Translations under genes and position numbers: made by a program
Shown here: in pieces, positions 48,165 through 59,029 of the stretch
How positions within the stretch are numbered: position 1 is the stretch's first letter
Layout: every line of letters starts with the position of its first letter
DNA from: Limnobacter sp. SAORIC-580
GTDB lineage: Bacteria; Pseudomonadota; Gammaproteobacteria; Burkholderiales; Burkholderiaceae_B
Assembly: GCF_013004065.1 (NCBI RefSeq)
Contig: NZ_CP053084.1
Coordinates: 1,240,001 to 1,304,000 of the forward strand
DNA length: 64,000 nt
Direction: 5' to 3'
Notes under the pieces: model-generated
Told to the model about the DNA's origin: nothing
The model's input: only the letters and a program-made list of their open reading frames with translations
Database searches by the model: none

Positions 48165-49022
48165 ATGAAACTATGCAATTTTGAAGTGGGTTTGGACAAA
48201 CCATTTTTCCTGATCGCTGGCCCATGCGTGATTGAAAGTGAACAAATGGCCATGGACACGGCAGGCCAGCTCAAGGAAATCTGCGAGTCGCTGGGTGTGC
48301 CTTTTATTTACAAAAGCTCGTACGACAAAGCCAACCGCAGTTCGGGCAAAAGTTTCCGCGGTCTGGGCATGGACAAAGGGCTTGATATTCTGGCCAATGT
48401 AAAGAAAACCCTGAACGTCAACATTCTGACCGATGTACACGCGATTGAAGAGATCACGACAGTGGCCAGCGTGGTGGATGTGTTGCAAACCCCTGCCTTT
48501 TTGTGTCGTCAAACTGACTTCATTGAGGCTGTGGCCACCTGTGGCAAGCCAGTGAACATCAAGAAAGGCCAGTTTCTGGCTCCTGGCGACATGGTCAACG
48601 TGGTGGACAAAGCCCGAACTGCCGCCATTGAAGCCGGCGGTGATGGCAAGAACATCATGGTGTGTGAGCGCGGTGTAAGCTTTGGTTACAACAACCTGGT
48701 TTCCGACATGCGTAGCTTGGCCATCATGCGCAACACAGGTTGTCCAGTGGTGTTTGATGCCACGCACAGTGTGCAGTTGCCGGGCGGGCAGGGTACGGCC
48801 AGTGGTGGTCAGCGTGAATTTGTGCCCGTGTTGGCGCGCGCCGCTGTTGCAGTGGGCGTGGCAGGTTTGTTTATGGAAAGTCACCCTGACCCCGCCAAAG
48901 CGATGTCAGATGGCCCCAACGCCTGGCCCTTACCTCGCATGAAAGCCTTGTTGGCCACCTTGCAGGAACTGGACCGTTTGGTGAAGTCTGGCCCATTGGC
49001 CGAAACAGACCTGATGAAATAA
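48165..49022 (+). CDS. kdsA: 3-Deoxy-8-phosphooctulonate synthase
   Basis: 285 residues. Condenses PEP and arabinose 5-phosphate to KDO-8-phosphate for lipopolysaccharide. [22 protein letters not shown] and [22 protein letters not shown] at the N-terminus, and [22 protein letters not shown] toward the end are signatures. An Asn (ANRSS) in place of the metal-binding Cys places it in the metal-independent class. RBS AGGAGGA, 26 bases after pyrG. Confidence 0.97.
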   Translation: MKLCNFEVGLDKPFFLIAGPCVIESEQMAMDTAGQLKEICESLGVPFIYKSSYDKANRSSGKSFRGLGMDKGLDILANVKKTLNVNILTDVHAIEEITTVASVVDVLQTPAFLCRQTDFIEAVATCGKPVNIKKGQFLAPGDMVNVVDKARTAAIEAGGDGKNIMVCERGVSFGYNNLVSDMRSLAIMRNTGCPVVFDATHSVQLPGGQGTASGGQREFVPVLARAAVAVGVAGLFMESHPDPAKAMSDGPNAWPLPRMKALLATLQELDRLVKSGPLAETDLMK

Positions 49023-49051
49023 ACAGGCCGAGTATTCAAAACAGAATTTAA

Positions 49052-50353
<1,302 letters not shown>

Positions 50354-50371
50354 TCGGTATTAATCGAAGGT

Positions 50372-50396
50372 GGCCCCGCAGTGCGGGGCCTTCTTG
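50372..50396 (+). terminator. Terminator-like hairpin between eno and ftsB
   Basis: GGCCCCGC (50372-50379) pairs with GCGGGGCC (50383-50390) around an AGT loop, followed by TTCTTG. The stem is very stable; the U-run is interrupted, so termination may be partial. It ends only 4 bases before the ftsB ATG. Confidence 0.7.
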
Positions 50397-50399
50397 TAT

Positions 50400-50729
50400 A
50401 TGAACCCCAGGCTGATTTCACTTGTCCTTTTTGCCTTGCTGATTTTGCTTCAATACCCACTGTGGTTTGGCAAAGGCGGGATGCTGCGCGTCAGTGACCT
50501 TGAAGATCAGCTTGAACAGCAAAAGCAGGTGAATGACGCGCTGCGTTTGCGCAATCAACAACTCGAGGGTGATGTGCGCAGTTTGAGCGAGGGCGTTGAG
50601 GCGATTGAGGAGCGCGCCAGAAATGACTTTGGCATGATCAAGAAAGACGAGGTGTTTATTCAGTTGATTGAGCCGCGCAGCCAGCCAGCCGCCACACCAC
50701 CAGGTGCCGCGGCAGAATCCTCGAATTAG
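50400..50729 (+). CDS. ftsB: Cell division protein FtsB
   Basis: 109 residues. Short cytoplasmic start, one membrane segment (LISLVLFALLILLQYPLWF), then a leucine-zipper coiled coil (VSDLEDQLEQQKQVNDALRLRNQQLEGDVRSL) and the ERARNDFGMIKKDEVFIQLI motif that contacts FtsL/FtsQ. Position behind eno is conserved. ATG at 50400 sits 4 bases after the hairpin end; no separate ribosome site is visible, GGGG in the stem being the only candidate. The C-terminal tail is Pro/Ala-rich. Its stop overlaps the hslO stop by 4 bases. Confidence 0.92.
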   Translation: MNPRLISLVLFALLILLQYPLWFGKGGMLRVSDLEDQLEQQKQVNDALRLRNQQLEGDVRSLSEGVEAIEERARNDFGMIKKDEVFIQLIEPRSQPAATPPGAAAESSN

Positions 50730-51655
50730 TGCAAGGTGGGAGGCTGGGGTTCTTGTGGACCTTCGTGGTGAGAACTTTCGGTAAATAGCGCGTTGCAATC
50801 GGCTCGAGTGAATGAGTAATTTGCATTGCAGAAGTCACACTGAATTTCTACAGTCGGGTTTTCGGACAAAGCATCATCCAGTTCGGCCTGTCCCAAAGAA
50901 AGCAACATTTTTCCAACTTTGTCACGTGAACAGGTGCATTCAAAATGTGCCTGGCGTTCTGCCAGTCCATCCGGGTCTTCTTCCCAAAAAAGACGCTTGG
51001 CCAATTCATCGGTTTCGGTGGCCAGGTGTTCCTCGGTTTGCAGCGTATTGATCAAGGCCTTCAATCGATCCCAGCCGTCAGCATCGAATTCTTTGCTTGA
51101 AACAACACCGCCATGTTGTGGCATTTGCTGAAGCATGACGCCCGCTGCTGTGGTGGCGTCGGAGTTCAGAACAAGGCGGGTTTCCAGTTGCTCGCTGCTG
51201 TGCATGTACGCTTCAAGCGAATCAGCCACAGAGGTACCCGCAAGCGGCACAATGCCTTGGTAGGGGGCCTGACCCGGCAGGCGATTGCGTGGGTCCAGAA
51301 TAATTGCACATATGCCCTTGCCTGTGGTATTGACCAGGTCTTTGAAACTGGCATTCTCGGGAATTTGTGTACCTTCAACCAATTTCACGGTGGCGCGCAA
51401 ACCCAAACGGCTATTGCACTCCGCCACCAGCAAACGAATGGGTCCGTCGCCCTGAATTTGAATAATCAGCGAGCCTTCAAACTTCAAGGAGGCTGACAAC
51501 ATGGTGCTTGCCGCAACCAGTTCACCCAGTACTTTTTGAACCGGCCTTGGGTAGTCATTGTTGTTGACCACTTGTTGCCAGGCTTTGGACAAATGTACCA
51601 AGTGCGCTCGGCAACTGGATTGATCAAAGATCAGGGTGCGTAGTGTGTCGGTCAT
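50726..51655 (-). CDS. hslO: Hsp33 redox-regulated chaperone
   Basis: 309 residues from ATG at 51655; a TTG six codons earlier is possible. The C-terminal redox switch, CXC and CXXC (CTC in HFECTCSRDKV, CDFC in VEIQCDFCNANY), is intact; zinc leaves it on oxidation, activating holdase function. The core contains IIQIQGDGPIRLLVAECN and GYVPL-like GIVPLAGTSVADSLEAYMHSSEQL. No clear ribosome site. Second gene after the gamma-carbonic-anhydrase-like gene, 22 bases apart. Confidence 0.94.
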   Translation of the reverse strand: MTDTLRTLIFDQSSCRAHLVHLSKAWQQVVNNNDYPRPVQKVLGELVAASTMLSASLKFEGSLIIQIQGDGPIRLLVAECNSRLGLRATVKLVEGTQIPENASFKDLVNTTGKGICAIILDPRNRLPGQAPYQGIVPLAGTSVADSLEAYMHSSEQLETRLVLNSDATTAAGVMLQQMPQHGGVVSSKEFDADGWDRLKALINTLQTEEHLATETDELAKRLFWEEDPDGLAERQAHFECTCSRDKVGKMLLSLGQAELDDALSENPTVEIQCDFCNANYSFTRADCNALFTESSHHEGPQEPQPPTLH

Positions 51656-51677
51656 GGGTACAAATTGAGGCAAAAAA

Positions 51678-52202
51678 TTAGTTGTCTATTCGTTCAAGCG
51701 TTTCTTTGAACAGCTTGGCTTTTTGCACGTAGAAGGCAGCGCCAATCAGGCGTGCCACTTCGTCGTCGTTCAGGGTTCGGATCACTTTTCCGGGCGAACC
51801 GACCACCAGCGAGCGGTCGGGAATTTCTTTGCCTTCGGTGATCAGGGCACCGGCGCCGATGATACAGTTTTTTCCAATCTTTGCGCCGTTCAGCACCACT
51901 GAACGAATGCCAATCAAACTGCCTTCGCCTATGGTGCAGCCGTGCAGACAGGCCTGGTGCCCCACGGTGACATTTCTTCCGACCACCATGGGATAGCCAA
52001 TGTCGGTGTGTAACACGGCGCCTTCCTGTACATTGCTGCCTTCCATAATGTGGATCAATTCGTTGTCGCCGCGAATGGCCGCGAAATCCCAAACCGACGT
52101 GTTTTCATCAAGTTGCACTTTGCCAATGATGCTGGCCATTTCGGCCACATAGGCGCTGGCGTGCACGGTGGGGGCTTCGCCATTGATTTTGTACTTGGCC
52201 AC
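51678..52202 (-). CDS. Gamma carbonic anhydrase-like hexapeptide-repeat protein
   Basis: 174 residues from a GTG, fixed by GGAG 6 bases upstream. A left-handed beta-helix of hexapeptide repeats (ENTSVWDFAAIRGD, NVTVGHQACLHGCTIGEGSLIGIRSVVLNGAKIGKNCIIGAGA) with metal-site histidines in VLHTD, TVGHQACLHGC. Belongs to the YrdA/PaaY-like group, in which carbonic anhydrase or CoA-thioester activity is reported only for some. Divergent from the DUF455 gene with 79 bases between. Confidence 0.88.
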   Translation of the reverse strand: MAKYKINGEAPTVHASAYVAEMASIIGKVQLDENTSVWDFAAIRGDNELIHIMEGSNVQEGAVLHTDIGYPMVVGRNVTVGHQACLHGCTIGEGSLIGIRSVVLNGAKIGKNCIIGAGALITEGKEIPDRSLVVGSPGKVIRTLNDDEVARLIGAAFYVQKAKLFKETLERIDN

Positions 52203-52281
52203 AATTGTCTCCTGTGTCGGGGTGTTGCCATGGTGTCTTTGCCTTAAAATAACATGCATCGAACCCTTGTGCAGTGTGGTT

Positions 52282-53091
52282 ATGGGCAGTGAACTGGAAC
52301 AAACTTTGAGACAAGCCGCCTTGCAGGCTTTGGCGTGTAAAAACTCCGTGGAAAAAGTGCGTCTGGTCTTGGCGATTGATGAGAGCCTGCCAATCGGCGG
52401 TGAAGCGGTGTTTTCACCTGGTGTGGGCCGCCCCGACAAACCGGAGTTGGTACACCCGGCACGCGTGCCCACACGCAAAGTCAGCCAGCCTGTGGGGCGG
52501 GGCATGCTTTTGCACTCGCTGGCGCACATTGAGTTCAATGCAATCAACTTGGCGCTAGACCTGCTGGTTCGTTTTTCCTCCATGCCCGACCAGTTTTATC
52601 TGGATTGGTTGAAAGTGGCCAAAGAGGAGGCCTACCACCACACTTTGTTGTGCGACAGAATGATGTCGTACGCTTTGAATTATGGGGATTACCCCGCGCA
52701 TGACGGTTTGTGGCAAATGGCTGAAAAAACCAAACACAGCTTGCTGGCCCGGCTTGCCTTGGTGCCGAGGCTTTTGGAGGCACGCGGACTGGACGTGTCA
52801 CCAGCCATACGTGAGAAACTGGCCGCGGCCGGGGACATGGATAGTGCCGAGGTACTAGACATCATTTTGCGTGATGAAATTGGGCATGTGGCCATTGGCA
52901 ACCGCTGGTTCAATGAAGTGTGCAACAATGAACAACGCGACCCAATTGAGGCTTTTGAGCATTGCCTGCGGGAGTACACCGCTCCGCAGCCACGTTCACC
53001 CTTCAATTTCAAGGCTCGCGCCCAGGCAGGTTTTTCTGAAGAGGAATTGGCCTGGTTAATGCAAGTTGAATTGGAGCAATCCGCCCAATAA
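52282..53091 (+). CDS. DUF455 ferritin-like protein
   Basis: 269 residues from ATG at 52282 (GTG at 52276 is possible). Ferritin-like helices carry likely metal ligands: HSLAHIEFNAINLALDL (near 80-95), KVAKEEAYHHTLLCDRM and ILRDEIGHVAIGNRWF, i.e. E, ExxH, E, ExxH. Such a set fits a di-iron site. N-terminal RKVSQP and PARVPTR are also typical of the family. Function unknown. First gene of a rightward run extending to 59848. Confidence 0.85.
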   Translation: MGSELEQTLRQAALQALACKNSVEKVRLVLAIDESLPIGGEAVFSPGVGRPDKPELVHPARVPTRKVSQPVGRGMLLHSLAHIEFNAINLALDLLVRFSSMPDQFYLDWLKVAKEEAYHHTLLCDRMMSYALNYGDYPAHDGLWQMAEKTKHSLLARLALVPRLLEARGLDVSPAIREKLAAAGDMDSAEVLDIILRDEIGHVAIGNRWFNEVCNNEQRDPIEAFEHCLREYTAPQPRSPFNFKARAQAGFSEEELAWLMQVELEQSAQ

Positions 53092-53106
53092 GCGGATTGC
53101 AAAAGT

Positions 53107-54006
53107 ATGAGTACAGCAGCATCCCCTTTCGCCAAAGAACCTGATTGGAATGATCCGCATTTGATTAATGCGGATTTGCATTGCCACTCCACCGTGTCGG
53201 ACGGCACCCTGACGCCCGAAGAACTGGCTGCGCGCGCCGCCGCCAACGGAGTGCAAATTTGGTCTTTGACCGATCATGATGAAGTGGGTGGTTTGGCGCG
53301 AGCAGCAAAAGCAGCAGCTGAACACAACATGATTTTTGTACCTGGTGTGGAAATTTCGGTGACCTGGTCCGCGGTAACCTTGCACATTGTGGGTTTGAAT
53401 GTGCAGTACGAGAATTCGCCGCTTGAGAAGGGTTTGGCCAGCGTGCGCAACGGGCGAACCGAACGAGCCATGGAAATGTCGCGGCAACTCGAAAAGGTGG
53501 GCATCGAAGATGTGTATGAAGGTGCCTTGAAGTATGTGGGCAACCCCAACCTGATTAGCCGAACCCACTTTGCCCGTTGTTTGGTTGAGCGCAAGGTGTG
53601 TACCGATATTCGCGAAGTGTTTGAGCGTTTTCTAACCCCGGGCAAACCAGGTTACGTGCCCCATGAATGGGCCAGCTTGAAGCAGGCGGTCGACTGGATT
53701 CTGGAGTCAAACGGCTTGCCTGTCATTGCGCACCCGGGGCGTTACGATTTGAATCCCATGCAGATGGATGAACTGGTTGAGCAGTTTGTCAAAATGGGTG
53801 GAGTTGGAATTGAGGTGGTCACGGGCAGCCACACCACCGACCAATACGCCACCTATGCGCGGAAATCTGTTCGATCTGGCTTGAAGGCATCGCGCGGATC
53901 AGATTTTCACGGCCCCACTGAATCCAGGGTTAATTTGGGTGAATTGCCCCGGTTGCCCGACGGCTGCGTGCCAATCTGGGATAATTGGGGCAAGTTGTTC
54001 AGCTAA
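53107..54006 (+). CDS. rnm: PHP-domain exonuclease/phosphatase, YciV (RNase AM) type
   Basis: 299 residues, aligning along its length with E. coli YciV/Rnm (293). Metal ligands of the PHP fold are present: DLHCHSTVSDGTLTP, LTDHDEVGG, VPGVEIS, AHPGRY and GSDFHGP. YciV acts on 5' ends of rRNA and on nucleoside 3',5'-bisphosphates. The next gene, yciO, is the partner next to it in E. coli too, which supports the assignment. Confidence 0.88.
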   Translation: MSTAASPFAKEPDWNDPHLINADLHCHSTVSDGTLTPEELAARAAANGVQIWSLTDHDEVGGLARAAKAAAEHNMIFVPGVEISVTWSAVTLHIVGLNVQYENSPLEKGLASVRNGRTERAMEMSRQLEKVGIEDVYEGALKYVGNPNLISRTHFARCLVERKVCTDIREVFERFLTPGKPGYVPHEWASLKQAVDWILESNGLPVIAHPGRYDLNPMQMDELVEQFVKMGGVGIEVVTGSHTTDQYATYARKSVRSGLKASRGSDFHGPTESRVNLGELPRLPDGCVPIWDNWGKLFS

Positions 54007-54017
54007 CAGGATACCCA

Positions 54018-54674
54018 TTGGCGCAGTTATTCAACGTACATCCTCAAAACCCACAATCGCGTTTGTGCAAGCAGGCGGCAGACCTGATCAACTCGGGTGG
54101 AATTGCTGCAATTCCCACCGACAGCTGCTATGCGCTTGTTTGCCACCTGGATGATAAAAACGCGGTCGAGCGCCTGCGCAGGTTGAAAGGTATTTCAGAG
54201 AAGCAGCATTTGGCCTTGTTGTGCAAGGATTTAAGCGAGCTGGGAAGTTACGCCAAGGTAAACAATGTTCAATACCGTTTGCTGAAGTCAGTGTTTCCCG
54301 GTCCTTATACATTTATTCTTGAAGCGACCAAAGAAGTGCCCAAGCGTGTGTCGCATCCTTCGAAAAAATCAATCGGTTTGCGCGTTCCCGCACATGCGGT
54401 GGTGCAAGGCTTGCTTGAGCACATTGAGGGTGCGCTGATTGCCACAACGCTGCAGTTACCGGGTATGGAAGAGCCTGCGCGAAGTGGTTGGGAGGCCCAG
54501 GAAGCCGTGGGCAACGACGTAGATTTAATTGTGGACGACGGCGAGTACTGCGGCGCGTTTCCGACCACCGTGATTGACTGGACCAGCGAAGAGCCTGTGG
54601 TTGTGCGAATCGGTGCAGGGCCTCTGACTGGTCCGCTTGAACCCGTGAATGTTGAAGAACAGGAAGAACTGTGA
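54018..54674 (+). CDS. yciO: YciO, Sua5/YrdC-like threonylcarbamoyl-AMP synthase family protein
   Basis: 218 residues from TTG at 54018, set by AGGA at 54007-54010 and by the match of its first residues (AQLFNVHPQNPQSRL) to E. coli YciO; an upstream ATG would start within the PHP gene. The YrdC fold is seen in GGIAAIPTDSCYALVC and FPGPYTFILEATKEVPKR. Other members form threonylcarbamoyl-AMP for tRNA t6A; YciO is thought to be weak or specialised in this. Its stop overlaps the next ATG as TGATG. Confidence 0.9.
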   Translation: MAQLFNVHPQNPQSRLCKQAADLINSGGIAAIPTDSCYALVCHLDDKNAVERLRRLKGISEKQHLALLCKDLSELGSYAKVNNVQYRLLKSVFPGPYTFILEATKEVPKRVSHPSKKSIGLRVPAHAVVQGLLEHIEGALIATTLQLPGMEEPARSGWEAQEAVGNDVDLIVDDGEYCGAFPTTVIDWTSEEPVVVRIGAGPLTGPLEPVNVEEQEEL

Positions 54675-55330
54675 TGGATTCAAGCATTATTCAAACGATT
54701 GCGGTGTATGCCTTGCCCGTGTTGTTTGCCATTACCCTGCACGAGGCAGCACACGGTTATGTTGCCCGAATGTATGGCGACAACACCGCCATGTACGCGG
54801 GCCGAATTACCTTGAACCCGATCAAGCACATTGACCCGGTTGGAACCATTCTGGTGCCGATTGCAATTCTGGTGTCCTCAAGCCTGATGGGTATTGGTGC
54901 CTTTCTGTTTGGCTGGGCCAAACCTGTTCCGGTGAATTTTGGCAACCTGCGCAATCCGAAAAAAGACATTCGTTTTGTAGCCTTTGCCGGGCCTGGCGCG
55001 AATTTTGTGATGGCCTTGCTGTGGGCACTTAGCCTGAAACTGCAGTTTGTCACCGGGCTGAACGAGCCCTTTTTTGCCGAAATGGCCAAAGCGGGCATTG
55101 TGGTGAACCTGGTTTTGGCTGCTTTGAACCTTCTGCCAATTTTGCCGCTGGATGGTGGCCGAATTCTGTTCAGCTTCCTGCCCAGTTCTGCAGCCTACAG
55201 TTTCAGCCGCACCGAGCCCTATGGCATGATCGTGCTCATTGCACTCCTGATGTTGGGTATCTTGCCCATGTTCATCCAGCCCATTGTTAGTGCCGGGTTG
55301 AGTGTGCTAACCCTTTTGTTTAATTTCTAA
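54674..55330 (+). CDS. Site-2 protease family (M50) membrane metalloprotease
   Basis: 218 residues, five to six membrane segments. The zinc motif HEAAH is in AITLHEAAHGYVARMYGD near residue 23, and the second ligand lies in LNLLPILPLDGGRIL near 155. A short form of the S2P class without the PDZ domain of RseP. Likely substrates are membrane-bound proteins but none can be named. Start is the ATG overlapping the yciO stop; a GTG one codon earlier is possible. Confidence 0.9.
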   Translation: MDSSIIQTIAVYALPVLFAITLHEAAHGYVARMYGDNTAMYAGRITLNPIKHIDPVGTILVPIAILVSSSLMGIGAFLFGWAKPVPVNFGNLRNPKKDIRFVAFAGPGANFVMALLWALSLKLQFVTGLNEPFFAEMAKAGIVVNLVLAALNLLPILPLDGGRILFSFLPSSAAYSFSRTEPYGMIVLIALLMLGILPMFIQPIVSAGLSVLTLLFNF

Positions 55331-55336
55331 GTCACC

Positions 55337-56374
55337 ATGTTTGCTGAACGCGTATTGTCGGGCATGCGCCCAACCGGTTTGTTGCACCTTGGCCATTACC
55401 ACGGTGTGTTGAAAAACTGGGTGAAACTTCAAAACGAATTTCCCTGTCTGTTTTTTGTGGCCGATTGGCATGCGCTGACCACGCATTATGAAACTCCGGA
55501 AGTCATCAAGGAAAATGTGTGGGACATGGTGGTTGACTGGCTGGCTGCGGGTGTTGACCCCGAGAAGGCCACCTTGTTTGTTCAGTCCAAGGTGCCTGAG
55601 CATGCTGAGCTGCATTTGTTGCTGTCGATGAATACACCTTTAAGCTGGCTTGAGCGCGTGCCTACCTACAAAGACCAACAGGAAAAACTTAGCGACAAAG
55701 ACCTGGGCACCTATGGCTTTTTGGGCTACCCCTTGTTGCAGTCGGCTGACATTCTGATTTACCGTGCCACACGAGTACCGGTGGGTGAAGACCAGGTGCC
55801 CCACATCGAGCTGACCCGCGAAATTGCGCGGCGCTTCAATCATTTTTACAGCAAGGAAAAACTGCTGGATGCGAAGGGGGCTGAAATTGGCCGCAAGCCG
55901 ATTTTGCTGGAACCCAAAGCCTTGCTGACCGAGGCCAGCAAGATGCCAGGGTTGGATGGCATGAAAATGTCCAAGAGCTACCAAAACACGCTGGCCTTGC
56001 GGGAAACACCCGAGAACATTTCCCAGAAAGTACGCAAAATGCCAACGGACCCGGCCCGCGTGCGCCGCACCGACCCGGGTGATCCTGCCAAATGCCCTGT
56101 TTGGCAATTGCACGAGGTGTATTCAGACGCCAGCACCAAGCAGTGGGTGCAGGAAGGTTGCAAATCGGCGGGCATTGGCTGTATTCAGTGCAAAGAGCCA
56201 ATTATTCAGGCAGTAACCGACGAGTTGGCGCCTATGCGCGAACGTGCAGCCATGTACACCGAAAACCCGACATTGGTGCGAAAAATCATCAGCGAAGGCT
56301 GTGAGCGCGCACGTGCGATGGCCAACGACACGATGCAGGATGTGCGCAAGCACATGGGGCTGGATTATTCCTGA
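55337..56374 (+). CDS. trpS: Tryptophanyl-tRNA synthetase
   Basis: 345 residues. Class I synthetase motifs are GLLHLGHYHG (HIGH-type) near residue 15 and the KMSKS motif in GMKMSKSYQNTLAL near 210. C-terminal region has a Cys pair (GCKSAGIGCIQCKE) unlike E. coli TrpS. Starts 6 bases after the protease gene and its TGA is 1 base from the methyltransferase ATG. Confidence 0.96.
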   Translation: MFAERVLSGMRPTGLLHLGHYHGVLKNWVKLQNEFPCLFFVADWHALTTHYETPEVIKENVWDMVVDWLAAGVDPEKATLFVQSKVPEHAELHLLLSMNTPLSWLERVPTYKDQQEKLSDKDLGTYGFLGYPLLQSADILIYRATRVPVGEDQVPHIELTREIARRFNHFYSKEKLLDAKGAEIGRKPILLEPKALLTEASKMPGLDGMKMSKSYQNTLALRETPENISQKVRKMPTDPARVRRTDPGDPAKCPVWQLHEVYSDASTKQWVQEGCKSAGIGCIQCKEPIIQAVTDELAPMRERAAMYTENPTLVRKIISEGCERARAMANDTMQDVRKHMGLDYS

Positions 56375-56375
56375 C

Positions 56376-56963
56376 ATGGCTACTGATCACGCCAATCCAG
56401 CCATGGCGCCTTCGCCATGGGTTCGTCAGTGTGTTGAAAGCCTGCAAGGTTCGGTTGCGGTCAAGCCGGGTTTAAGGGCGCTTGACCTTGCTTGCGGTGG
56501 CGGGCGACATGCACTTTATTTGGCCAGTCTTGGTTATGTTGTACATGCAGTAGACAAAAATACACCTGACACGGTCTGGCCGGCGAATGTGCAGTTTCAG
56601 GCCATGGACCTGGAACAGGCTGACTGGCCATTGGCGGGGCAGCAATACGACTTGATCGTGGTGACCAACTATTTGCATCGCCCCCATTTCGAGAACCTTT
56701 TGGGCAACCTGAAGTCTCAGAATGCAGTGCTGGTTTACGAAACCTTTATGGATGGCAATGCGCAGTTTGGTTCGCCACGGAGCCCGGATTTTCTGCTTCA
56801 ACCCAACGAACTGCTGTCCCGTATGTCTTTATTGAACATACTGCGTTTTGAACAGGGGCTTCGAAGCATGCCAAGCCCTGCAATGATTCAACGGGCCATG
56901 GGCATTACAGGCACTTGGTCTGAGATACAATCTGGAACAATAACACTCACTCAAAGGGACTAA
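56376..56963 (+). CDS. Class I SAM-dependent methyltransferase
   Basis: 195 residues. SAM-binding motif I is ALDLACGGGRHALYLASLG near residues 38-56 with the acidic ribose residue in VHAVDKNT, and motif YDLIVVTNYLHRP later. Related to TehB-like / tellurite-resistance methyltransferases, but the substrate is unknown. Starts one base after trpS; its TAA is followed directly by the dapA ATG. Confidence 0.85.
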   Translation: MATDHANPAMAPSPWVRQCVESLQGSVAVKPGLRALDLACGGGRHALYLASLGYVVHAVDKNTPDTVWPANVQFQAMDLEQADWPLAGQQYDLIVVTNYLHRPHFENLLGNLKSQNAVLVYETFMDGNAQFGSPRSPDFLLQPNELLSRMSLLNILRFEQGLRSMPSPAMIQRAMGITGTWSEIQSGTITLTQRD

Positions 56964-57842
56964 ATGATCACTGGCAGCATTGTCGCGATTGTTTCGCCGA
57001 TGTTTGAAGACGGGTCGCTGGACTATGACAGCTACCGTCAGCTCATTGATTGGCATATTGAACAAGGTACCGACTCGATTGTAGCGGTAGGAACCACTGG
57101 GGAATCACCCACAGTGGACGTGGAAGAGCACGGCGAACTGATTCGTGTGGCGGTTGAGCAGGCGGCGGGCCGCATACCCATTATTGCAGGCACTGGTGGC
57201 AATTCAACCACCGAGGCCATTGAACTGACCGAGTTTGCGCGCAAGGTGGGTGCTGCCGCTAGTCTGCAAGTGGTGCCGTACTACAATAAACCAACTCAGG
57301 AAGGCATTTACCTGCACATGCGCAAGGTTGCCGAGGCTGTTGATTTGCCGGTGATTTTATACAACGTACCTGGCCGCACGGTGGCTGATATGGCACATTC
57401 CACAGTGGTACGCTTGAGTCAGGTAGATGGCATTGTGGGTATCAAGGAAGCCACAGGCAACCTTGAGCGCGGGGCTTGGTTGATTCGCGACACATCCGCT
57501 GATTTCGCTGTGTACAGTGGTGATGACCCCACCGCAGTGAACTTGATGTTGATGGGCGGAAAAGGCAATATTTCCGTGACCGCCAACGTGGCCCCAAAGT
57601 TGATGCACGAACTTTGTGCTGCGGCCATCGCGGGCGATGCGAAAACCGCGCATGCCCTGAATTTGAGCTTGCTGGATTTGCACCAGGCCATGTTTGTACA
57701 GGCCAATCCAATTCCCGTGAAGTACGCATTGAGCAAAATGGGCAAAATGGCACCCGGTGTGCGCTTGCCTTTGACCCGACTGGAATCCAATTTTCACCAA
57801 ACCGTGGACGCCGCCTTGCGTGCGCACCGGTTGATCGACTAA
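56964..57842 (+). CDS. dapA: 4-Hydroxy-tetrahydrodipicolinate synthase
   Basis: 292 residues. First step of the lysine/diaminopimelate branch, joining pyruvate and aspartate semialdehyde. GTTGESPT, the Tyr in YNVPGRT (near 133) and the Schiff-base Lys in VGIKEATGN (near 161) are intact. The ATG abuts the upstream stop. bamC follows, as in E. coli where dapA and bamC (nlpB) are cotranscribed. Confidence 0.97.
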   Translation: MITGSIVAIVSPMFEDGSLDYDSYRQLIDWHIEQGTDSIVAVGTTGESPTVDVEEHGELIRVAVEQAAGRIPIIAGTGGNSTTEAIELTEFARKVGAAASLQVVPYYNKPTQEGIYLHMRKVAEAVDLPVILYNVPGRTVADMAHSTVVRLSQVDGIVGIKEATGNLERGAWLIRDTSADFAVYSGDDPTAVNLMLMGGKGNISVTANVAPKLMHELCAAAIAGDAKTAHALNLSLLDLHQAMFVQANPIPVKYALSKMGKMAPGVRLPLTRLESNFHQTVDAALRAHRLID

Positions 57843-57866
57843 AGACGACTTAAGGCTGTGAAACAC

Positions 57867-59024
57867 ATGGAATTGAACAAGATGACCCCTTTCAAGCTGT
57901 TGCTGATCGCAGCGGCCGTATCCACTGCCGCAGGCTGCGCCTCTTACAAAGAGGCTGTGGAAGGACAGAAAACGGCTTACCGCACTGCCGAAAAGCGCGA
58001 GCAGGGCCTTGAGGTGCCGCCAGATCTGACTGCGCAGTCTGCCGATGAGCAATTCCTGATTCCCGGCGAGTCCGGTTCCGGTTCGGTGTCTGCTTCGTCG
58101 TTTTACAGTGGTGGTGGTACTCGCCCAGCGGGTGCTCGCCCACAAGCGCAGGCTGAGCCGGTTTTGGTTTCGTCCGATGATGTAAAAATCAAACGAGTGG
58201 GCAACTTGCGCTCTCTGGAAGTGAAAATGCCACCCGAGCAACTGTGGCCAAAATTGCGCGAATTCTGGAAAGACACCGGGTTTGAACTGGCCGTGGATGA
58301 TCCAAAAATTGGCTTGATGGAAACCAATTGGGCTGAAAACCGCGCCAATATTCCTTTGGATGGCATTCGCAAAGTGATTGGCACGGTGTTTGATGGTCTT
58401 TACTCCAGCAACACCCGCGACCGTTACCGTACCCGTGTGGAGCCGATTCAAGGTGGTGTTGAAATTTTCGTGACTCACCGTGGCATGGAAGAAAACTACA
58501 CTGATCAGGCCCAGTCCAACTTGGTGTGGATGAATCGCCCTTCTGATCCCGAACTTGAAGCTGAAATGCTGAACCGCTTGATGGCGAAGCTGACTGGTGA
58601 TGAGAAGGCTGCTGCCGCAGCGGGTCGGCCAGTGGGACAAGAGCTCATTTCGGTTCAGAAAAAACCCGAGGGTACAGCCATTGTTTTGGCTGAAGACTTT
58701 CCCTTGGCCTGGCGCCGTGTGGGCTTCGGGCTGGACCGCGCTGGTTTTATTGTCGAAGACCGTGACCGTTCCAACGGTGTGTATTACGTGAAGTACATTC
58801 CCGATTCCGCTTCTGCAGAAGGCGAAAAGAAGGGTTTCTTCGGGAAAATCTTTGGCGGTGCTTCGAATGACAAATCCTTGAAAGCGGATCAACGCTTCCA
58901 GGTTGTTGTTGCGCCTGAGGGAGACAAGTCCACGTCGGTCAAGTTTACTTCCGAGCGCGGTGCAGCTGTGGACGCCGCAATTTCCGAAGAAGCGGCAACC
59001 AAGCTGGCCGGAAAACTCCGGTAA
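57867..59024 (+). CDS. bamC: Outer membrane assembly lipoprotein BamC
   Basis: 385 residues from ATG at 57867; GTG at 57858 and ATG at 57882 are alternatives, since AAGG at 57852-57855 does not decide. A lipobox ends the signal peptide, VSTAAGC, followed by ASYKEAVEGQKTAYRTAEKREQGLEVPPDLT, the BamC start which in E. coli lies across BamD. Two helix-grip domains follow (about 110-230 and 265-385). Part of the BAM complex that inserts beta-barrel proteins. Downstream of dapA as in E. coli. Confidence 0.9.
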   Translation: MELNKMTPFKLLLIAAAVSTAAGCASYKEAVEGQKTAYRTAEKREQGLEVPPDLTAQSADEQFLIPGESGSGSVSASSFYSGGGTRPAGARPQAQAEPVLVSSDDVKIKRVGNLRSLEVKMPPEQLWPKLREFWKDTGFELAVDDPKIGLMETNWAENRANIPLDGIRKVIGTVFDGLYSSNTRDRYRTRVEPIQGGVEIFVTHRGMEENYTDQAQSNLVWMNRPSDPELEAEMLNRLMAKLTGDEKAAAAAGRPVGQELISVQKKPEGTAIVLAEDFPLAWRRVGFGLDRAGFIVEDRDRSNGVYYVKYIPDSASAEGEKKGFFGKIFGGASNDKSLKADQRFQVVVAPEGDKSTSVKFTSERGAAVDAAISEEAATKLAGKLR

Positions 59025-59029
59025 TTGGT

